Positions 45,192-50,449 of a stretch of DNA of 50,449 bases are shown one piece after another. Within the stretch, counting starts at the first letter, position 1. Each line of letters starts with the position of its first letter. This DNA is from Rhodopila globiformis. GTDB taxonomy: Bacteria > Pseudomonadota > Alphaproteobacteria > Acetobacterales > Acetobacteraceae. Under the pieces are notes generated by a model that did not search any database, had not been told where the DNA came from, and worked only from the letters and a program-made list of their open reading frames with translations. Where the stretch lies: the NCBI RefSeq assembly GCF_002937115.1, contig NZ_NHRY01000144.1:797-51245 (forward strand). Direction: 5' to 3'. The translations under genes and the position numbers were made by a program.

Positions 45192-45574
45192 TTCAGTGAC
45201 CATCCCCGGCGCGGCGCACAGCGTCCCGACCCATTGAGGGGGCGAGATGCGCAGCCGCTCGTGGACGGGGAGAGTGCGACCGCCGCATCGCCGCGCGCGC
45301 CAGAATTTGTTTCGCTGGACGGAAGTGGCGGACCGACGCGGATGGGCTGGCGCCACGGGCCGAGTGGCCGATATGGGCTTTGGCAGTTATCGTGAACTGT
45401 CAACAGGCGTTGCGTACTTCCCGATCCTGCCTCAACGGTATCCGGTGATTGAGGGTTGTGTCGCCCGACCTGCGCCGGCATGGCAACGGCCGGGTCCCAT
45501 TCCGTTAATGTCATGCGTTCAAATTGAGCGGACGCACGCGAGAACCGCGCCTGACAAAGCAGGAGCCCTTTGCA
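45192..45574. other. Intergenic region before mgtA
   Basis: About 380 bases with no supported gene. The only clear element is AGGAG before the mgtA start. No copy of the repeated box and no obvious Mg-responsive leader (hairpin series or short Pro-rich ORF) was recognised, though such a leader would be hard to see by eye. Confidence 0.4.
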
Positions 45575-48181
45575 ATGAATGATCATTCCAGTGGCGCGCT
45601 GCTTGGCGGTTTGGTCGCGGACGCGCACCCCGACACCGGCGAGCCGGAGCCTGAACAAGTTTGGCAGGAGCCAGTGGACCGGCTGCTGGCGGGGCTCAGG
45701 ACGAAGGCCGCCGGGCTAACCACCGCGGAGGTACAGTCCCGTCTTGCGACTTATGGGCCAAACGATGCCGCAACCGTTAAACGCAGACCGCTCTGGCTCC
45801 AATTCCTCGCCCGCTTCAGTAACCCGCTGATCATTATCCTGCTGATCGCCAGCGCCGTGTCCGCAGCGACGGGTGACGTCGCAAGCTTCGTCATCATTTT
45901 TTGCATCGTAATGCTCAGCATCATCTTCGACTTCGTCCAGGAGGTTCGAGCGCAGAACGCTGTCGAGGCGCTGCGACAGTCGGTCGCTGTGCAGGCGACC
46001 GTGCGACGCGACGGGGCGAGCGTTTCGGTACCGATCCACCAACTGGTCCCCGGCGACATCGTCGAGTTGATCGCCGGCGATCTTGTCCCGGCCGACTCCC
46101 GACTGCTGGAAAGCCGGGACCTCTATGTCAACCAGGCGCTGCTGACCGGTGAACCCTATCCCGCCGAGAAGCGGGCCAGTGAGGCAGCCTCCGGTGCAGA
46201 AGACCCTGCGGGCGCCTCCAATGCTGTATTCGCCGGCACCTCAGTCATCAGTGGAACCGCAACAATTCTGATCTGTCGAACGGGTGGCAGGACGGCACTT
46301 GGCCACCTCGCCACCAGCCTGGCGGAGAAGCCACCGGCCACCGCGTTCACCGTCGGCATTCGCCGCTTCGGCCTTCTGATCATGCGCCTCACCGTGCTGA
46401 TGGTGCTGTTCGTTCTTGTCATGAACATCGCCTTCGCCCGGCCGATGCTGCAGTCGTTGATGTTCGCCGTCGCCCTCGCCGTCGGTCTCACACCCGAACT
46501 GCTGCCGATGATCGTTACGGTAACGTTGGCTCGGTCGGCCATGCAGATGGCCAGGCGGAAGGTCATCGTGAAGCGCCTTTCGGCGATCCACGACCTTGGT
46601 GCCATGAACGTGCTGTGCACCGACAAGACGGGCACGCTGACCGAAGCGTCGATCAAGCTCGTGCGTACGATCGACGGCCACGGCGCCGAAAGTCGACATG
46701 CGTACACCTATGCCTACGTCAACAGCCAGTTCGAGAGCGGGATGAAAAGTCCGCTCGACAAGGCGATTCTCGCTGCCGAGCCATTCGACATGACCGCGTT
46801 CAGGAAGATCGACGAAGCGCCGTTCGATTTCGAGCGGCGGCGGGTCTCGGTTCTGGTCGAGCACGATGCGACACGCCGCCTGATCGTCAAGGGCGCGCCT
46901 GAGGATTTGCTGCGGCTGTCAGGACACTATCAAGACGCCGATGGCGTGGAGAAGCCACTGGATACGGCGAGGCGGGCCGCGTTCCAGACCACGCTCGACG
47001 GGATCGGCGCGCACGGGTTCCGCGCGCTGGGTATCGCCAGCCGCGTGGTCGATGTCAGCCATCAAACTGCGGCGATTGCCGATGAAGCCGATCTGGTTTT
47101 TGCTGGTTTCGCGATCTTCCTTGATCCGCCGAAAACCAGTGCAGGCGCAACGATCAAGGCGATGGCGGAAGCCGGAATCACCGTGAAGGTGCTGACCGGC
47201 GACAACGAACACGTATCCCGCCACGTCTTCACTGAAATCCAGGTGCCGGTCCTTGGCGTGCTCACCGGCGATGTGCTGGAGCACATGACGGAGGAGGCGC
47301 TGATCGGCCAGCTTCCGCATGTCAACCTGTTCTGTCGGGTCAATCCGCAGCAGAAACTGCGGATCCTGCTGGCTCTGAAGCGGCTGGGCAATGTCGTCGG
47401 CTTTCTGGGCGACGGCATCAACGACGCGCCGGCGCTGCACGCCGCGGATGTCGGGATTTCGGTCGATGGAGCGGCCGACGTCGCCCGGGCAGCAGCCGAT
47501 CTGATCCTGCTGGAGCACGACCTGTCGGTGGTGCGTGAAGCCGTGGTCGCCGGGCGGGCCACGGTGCAGAACGTTTCCAAGTACGTACTGATGGGCGCGA
47601 GCTCCAACTTCGGCAACATGTTCAGCATGGCCGGTGCCACACTGATCCTGCCGTTCCTGCCGATGCTGCCGATGCTGCCGATCCAGATCCTGCTGAACAA
47701 CCTGATCTACAACGTGTCGGAAATCGCCATACCATTCGACAGCGTCGATCCCGAGGCCACCGTCGCGCCGGTAAAATGGGACATCCGGCTGATCGAACGC
47801 TTCATGCTGGTGTTCGGTCCGGTCAGTTCGGTCTTCGATTTCATCACGTTCTACGCGCTGTTGGTCTTCTTCGGCGCGGGTGAGGCCCTGTTCCAGACCG
47901 GCTGGTTCATCGAGTCGATGACGACGCAAACCCTTGTGGTGTTTTGCATCCGCACGCGCCGGCAGTTCTTTCGCAGCATGCCATGCCGGTTTCTGATTGC
48001 CACGAACCTTGGGGCTGTCGCCTTTGCGATCGTTCTGCCGCTTGTTTCCTGGGGTCGTTGGTTTGGATTCGTGACGCCGCCGCCGCTGTTCTTTGTGTTC
48101 CTGGTGGGGGCGACCCTGGCGTATCTGGGGCTGGTTGAAGTCACCAAGGTGATTTTCTACCGTTTTAGGGCAAGCCGATGA
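45575..48181 (+). CDS. mgtA: Magnesium-transporting P-type ATPase (P3B)
   Basis: This 868-residue pump carries the P3B set: a long N-terminal cytoplasmic part (EPEPEQVWQEPVDRLLAGLR), LVPGDIVELIAGDLVPADSR, TGE in ALLTGEPYPAEK, GLTPELLPMIVTVTLARSA, the phosphorylated Asp350 in CTDKTGTLTEA, KGAPEDLLR, GDGINDAPALHAAD and a 10-helix membrane domain. MIVTVTLARSAMQMARRKVI is characteristic of MgtA/MgtB. AGGAG precedes the ATG. It imports Mg2+ across the inner membrane when external levels are low. It overlaps the next transporter gene by four bases. Confidence 0.92.
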   Translation: MNDHSSGALLGGLVADAHPDTGEPEPEQVWQEPVDRLLAGLRTKAAGLTTAEVQSRLATYGPNDAATVKRRPLWLQFLARFSNPLIIILLIASAVSAATGDVASFVIIFCIVMLSIIFDFVQEVRAQNAVEALRQSVAVQATVRRDGASVSVPIHQLVPGDIVELIAGDLVPADSRLLESRDLYVNQALLTGEPYPAEKRASEAASGAEDPAGASNAVFAGTSVISGTATILICRTGGRTALGHLATSLAEKPPATAFTVGIRRFGLLIMRLTVLMVLFVLVMNIAFARPMLQSLMFAVALAVGLTPELLPMIVTVTLARSAMQMARRKVIVKRLSAIHDLGAMNVLCTDKTGTLTEASIKLVRTIDGHGAESRHAYTYAYVNSQFESGMKSPLDKAILAAEPFDMTAFRKIDEAPFDFERRRVSVLVEHDATRRLIVKGAPEDLLRLSGHYQDADGVEKPLDTARRAAFQTTLDGIGAHGFRALGIASRVVDVSHQTAAIADEADLVFAGFAIFLDPPKTSAGATIKAMAEAGITVKVLTGDNEHVSRHVFTEIQVPVLGVLTGDVLEHMTEEALIGQLPHVNLFCRVNPQQKLRILLALKRLGNVVGFLGDGINDAPALHAADVGISVDGAADVARAAADLILLEHDLSVVREAVVAGRATVQNVSKYVLMGASSNFGNMFSMAGATLILPFLPMLPMLPIQILLNNLIYNVSEIAIPFDSVDPEATVAPVKWDIRLIERFMLVFGPVSSVFDFITFYALLVFFGAGEALFQTGWFIESMTTQTLVVFCIRTRRQFFRSMPCRFLIATNLGAVAFAIVLPLVSWGRWFGFVTPPPLFFVFLVGATLAYLGLVEVTKVIFYRFRASR

Positions 48182-48885
48182 TCGGAACACGCATGATTCC
48201 CAAACAGGAACACCACCGCAGCGGACACACCGGTTGGCTGCGCGCAGCTGTGATGGGGGCGGATGACGGCATCCTGTCGACCGCGAGCCTGGTCCTCGGG
48301 GTTGCCGCGGCACATGGGACCCACAGCAGCGTCCTGATCGCCGGAATTGCCGGGCTGGCCGCCGGAGCCATGTCGATGGCGGCCGGAGAGTATGTGTCGG
48401 TGCACTCCCAGAAGGATACCGAACAGTCCGATCTGGCGAAGGAGCGAACAGAGCTTCGCGTGGACAGTGCCGGCGAGCATCGGGAACTGGCGGCGATCTA
48501 CGTCGGCCGTGGCCTGGATCCAGCGCTGGCCAGGCAGGTCGCGCAACAACTCATGGCGCGCGATGCGCTCGGGGCGCACGCCCGCGATGAACTCGGTATC
48601 TCCGAGGCGCTCATGGCCCGCCCGCTCCAGGCGGCCATGGCGTCGGCCGCCAGCTTTTCCGTGGGCGCGGCAATGCCTCTGCTGGTCACGGCCCTGGCAC
48701 CGGACGCATGGCTGATCGTCGCTGTGTCGGTCAGTTCGCTGCTATCACTGGCGGTGTTGGGAACCCTGGCGGCGAGCGTTGGCGGCGCCCGGATGGTCCC
48801 GGCTGCGATTCGGGTCACATTCTGGGGAGCGCTGGCCATGGGTGTCACTGCGGGCGTGGGTGCTTTGTGCGGAACGATTATCTGA
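48178..48885 (+). CDS. VIT1/CCC1-family metal transporter
   Basis: This 235-residue membrane protein begins with a short polar stretch, then WLRAAVMGADDGILSTASLV, AGLAAGAMSMAAGEYVSVHS and QKDTEQSDLAKER, the VIT1 signature with the metal-binding Glu/Asp loop. Three more hydrophobic segments complete the five-helix fold (about residues 160-235). The family moves Fe2+ or Mn2+. The ATG overlaps the mgtA stop (ATGA), so the two divalent-cation transporters are coupled. Confidence 0.9.
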   Translation: MIGTRMIPKQEHHRSGHTGWLRAAVMGADDGILSTASLVLGVAAAHGTHSSVLIAGIAGLAAGAMSMAAGEYVSVHSQKDTEQSDLAKERTELRVDSAGEHRELAAIYVGRGLDPALARQVAQQLMARDALGAHARDELGISEALMARPLQAAMASAASFSVGAAMPLLVTALAPDAWLIVAVSVSSLLSLAVLGTLAASVGGARMVPAAIRVTFWGALAMGVTAGVGALCGTII

Positions 48886-48915
48886 GCGGGGCGTGGGGTT
48901 CTCGGTGACTGGCAG

Positions 48916-49149
48916 TTGCCAAGGCTGGTGATCACCGTTAACTTGGACCGCTTCCTCAGCCCGGAGAGCCGCCACTTTCCGGCGGGGGGTTACGAGATCA
49001 TCGGCGCCGACGAAGGTGCGCCGAAATTGCAGATCGGCGCGCAAAATTGCGTGCACTGCAAGACCTGCGATACCAAGGACCCGACGCAGAACATCGACTG
49101 GGTGCCGCCGGCAGGCGGTGGCGGACCGGGTTATCCGGGCGGAATGTAG
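48916..49149 (+). pseudogene. Orphan C-terminal fragment of ETF-ubiquinone oxidoreductase
   Basis: The frame reads [20 protein letters not shown] then [20 protein letters not shown] and [17 protein letters not shown], the 4Fe-4S domain and tail of ETF-QO. Three of the four cluster Cys are present (CVHCKTC); the fourth, in the usual YCPAGVYE, is Phe here. The flavin domains, over 450 residues, are missing, and only TTG is available as a start. It is a relic fused next to the VIT gene, not a functional ferredoxin-like gene. Confidence 0.75.
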
Positions 49150-49360
49150 CCTCCATTCGGAGAAGAAGCGCGCCTCCTTGGTTCGGCCCAGCGGGTTGCG
49201 CTGATTATTTGGTCCTGGACGATCGGGATCATGCCGGGCCGTGGCAGGATCATTTTCCGCATCAGATACTCATATCAGTGGGTGCTGGAACAGCACAACG
49301 AAACGAAAAGCCAGACAAGGCGTCTCGACGGTAGTCCATCAACGACTCGAAAAGGGCAGC

Positions 49361-50245
49361 ATGGCATCTCACAGCACCAGGACGGTGATCTACGCTGCGC
49401 TGGCCGGCAACATGCTGATCGCGATCTCCAAATTTGGCGCCGCCTGGTTCACTGGAAGCTCGGCCATGTTGAGCGAGGCGATCCATTCGCTGGTGGACAC
49501 CGGCAATCAGGGGCTGCTGCTGCACGGAATGCGCCAGGCGGCAAAGCCCGCCAACTCCGAGCATCCGTTCGGGCACGGCTTGCAGCTCTATTTCTGGACT
49601 TTCATCGTCGCGATCCTGATCTTCGGCTTGGGTGCTGGGGTGGCGATGCTGGAAGGGATCCAGAAGATCCTCAAACCCCATCCGCTGGAGAGCCCCTGGG
49701 TCAACTATTCCGTGCTGGCGCTGAGCTTGATGTTTGAGGGGATCACCTGGCTGGTCGCCCTGCGCGCCTTCGCTGCCGGAAAAGGGGGGCGCCGCTGGCT
49801 CGATGCCATTCGCTCGAGCAAGGACCCCACCGTTTTCACGGTGCTGTTCGAGGACACGGCGGCTCTTCTGGGTTTGTTGATAGCCGCCGCTGGGATCGCG
49901 GCCGGGCAGATGTTCAATTTGCCGATCGCGGACGGGATGGCATCCGTCGCCATCGGCCTGCTGCTGGCCGTAACTGCCGCGTTCCTCGCCTACGAAAGTC
50001 AGAGCCTATTGACGGGTGAAGGCGTGCACCCGGAGATCCGAGCAAGCATGCGGCGTCTGGCGGAAGCCGAGCCCGGCGTTTTGCGGATGAATGAGTTACT
50101 GACCATGCATTTCGGGCCTCGGGACGTACTGGTGGCTCTGAGCCTGGATTTTGAAAATGCACAGCCAGCCTCGTCGGTAGAGAGTACAGTCAGTCGCCTG
50201 GAACGGCGGATTAGGGCGTGTCGTCAATTGGAGCCAGCCGAGTGA
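49361..50245 (+). CDS. Cation diffusion facilitator transporter, C-terminus cut by an IS
   Basis: This 294-residue protein has the CDF pattern: a first helix with IYAALAGNMLIAISKFGAAW, SSAMLSEAIHSLVDTGNQ (metal-site region, His/Asp), HPFGHGLQLYFWTF, DPTVFTVLFEDTAALLGLLI and ADGMASVAIG (second metal-site Asp), then the cytoplasmic domain ending MNELLTMHFGPRDVLVALSL. The end, RLERRIRACRQLEPAE, is replaced after about 50212 by the inverted-repeat end of an IS5-type element, so the last part of the cytoplasmic domain is lost. The start has AAAAGGG upstream. It probably exports Zn2+, Fe2+ or Co2+. Confidence 0.85.
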   Translation: MASHSTRTVIYAALAGNMLIAISKFGAAWFTGSSAMLSEAIHSLVDTGNQGLLLHGMRQAAKPANSEHPFGHGLQLYFWTFIVAILIFGLGAGVAMLEGIQKILKPHPLESPWVNYSVLALSLMFEGITWLVALRAFAAGKGGRRWLDAIRSSKDPTVFTVLFEDTAALLGLLIAAAGIAAGQMFNLPIADGMASVAIGLLLAVTAAFLAYESQSLLTGEGVHPEIRASMRRLAEAEPGVLRMNELLTMHFGPRDVLVALSLDFENAQPASSVESTVSRLERRIRACRQLEPAE

Positions 50246-50449
50246 GTCTGGGCTGCAACAGTGCGGCGGAATCGTTGATCAACAAGCGGCTTCCCGATTC
50301 CAGCAGCCCCGGTTCTTCGATGCATAGGCAGTCAGCTTTGGAGAGGCTGACCGATGCATCGACATGCCTTGCGCGACGACCAGTGGGAGCGGATCAAGGA
50401 CCATTTGCCGGGCCGTCCGGGGTCCGTTGGCGTGACCGCTGCGAACAAC
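50213..50449. mobile_element. IS5-type insertion sequence (left end, runs out of window)
   Basis: GGGCGTGTCGTCAATTGGAG begins exactly where the CDF coding sequence stops being family-like and has the look of an IS5-group terminal repeat. A transposase start follows 140 bp on. TTA lies just before it and may be part of a target site. The right end is outside the window. Confidence 0.6.
50354..50449 (+). CDS. IS5-family transposase, N-terminal part
   Basis: The frame MHRHALRDDQWERIKDHLPG followed by RPGSVGVTAANN is the start of an IS5-group transposase (the L-D-x-Q-W-x-x-I-x-x-L-P-G pattern recurs in this group). It reaches the window edge still open. It appears intact so far, which suggests a recent insertion, unlike the degenerate copies elsewhere. 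Confidence 0.75.
   Translation, partial: MHRHALRDDQWERIKDHLPGRPGSVGVTAANN

Noticed and set aside
46919-48313. 464-residue minus-strand open frame
   Set aside because: It is antisense to mgtA; its His/Gln/Asp-rich repeats come from reading membrane-helix codons backwards.
49249-49275. ATTTTCCGCATCAG before the CDF gene
   Set aside because: Only the TTTCCG core matches, and TATCAG lies about 10 bp on, not 25-28.

Overview
The window looks like an accessory island from a GC-rich alphaproteobacterium, most likely an acid-tolerant Rhodospirillales/Acetobacteraceae-type organism. That placement is inferred from the GC-rich codon use, the alphaproteobacterial small-protein families and the transposase types. 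No rRNA, tRNA or CRISPR array was seen.

Layout. (1) 1-3775 is a mobile-element graveyard: an IS3-type transposase split by an inserted large-serine-recombinase element, a resolvase relic and a 135-bp MITE-like inverted repeat. (2) 3815-9389 holds a small membrane protein and an envelope-stress/metal type operon: ECF sigma factor, probable anti-sigma, periplasmic metal-sensor-like protein, DUF1800, DUF1501, then two small exported proteins. (3) 9431-11890 has an IS5 copy with a broken transposase, two tandem paralogous small proteins, and IS4 and IS630 relics. (4) 12004-25235 is a stress block: small proteins, a receiver-only response regulator, a dihydroorotate-dehydrogenase-like protein, a GSP17M-like membrane protein, a slipin, an entericidin-like lipoprotein, a P3A proton ATPase, a histidine phosphatase and phosphoketolase. 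(5) 25289-36370 is a sugar-reserve block: two tandem GH65 phosphorylases coupled to beta-phosphoglucomutase, a GT4 glycosyltransferase and glgX, interrupted by a duplicated glgX fragment and an IS701-like relic. (6) 36943-39718 is a run of very small stress or membrane proteins (CsbD, DUF3309, entericidin-like, Gly-rich). (7) 39849-45191 holds a giant CheB-CheR-PAS-histidine kinase-REC-REC-LuxR protein, with a divergent box-BON-response-regulator cassette. (8) 45575-50449 holds MgtA, a VIT1/CCC1-like transporter, an orphan ETF-QO tail, a CDF transporter cut by an IS5-type element, and the start of that element.

Main observation. A 14-bp box, T(A/G)(A/G)GTA(G/T/A)TTTCCGA, recurs about ten times in this one window, nearly always in intergenic DNA and pointing toward the next operon. 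At seven sites a TATAGT-like -10 hexamer lies 25-28 bp downstream, and an eighth site has a weaker one; no conserved -35 is visible. The layout is that of an activator site overlapping -35, and the core GTAGTTTCC resembles, from memory, the FixJ binding site of rhizobia. The window also encodes a FixJ-like receiver-HTH module at the C-terminus of the giant hybrid kinase. I infer a self-contained FixJ-type stress regulon that ties together proton export, envelope lipoproteins, phosphorolytic sugar use with a phosphoketolase shunt, and feedback by two single-domain response regulators. Each of those regulators is preceded by the box and a degenerate BON gene, so the two cassettes look like duplicates.
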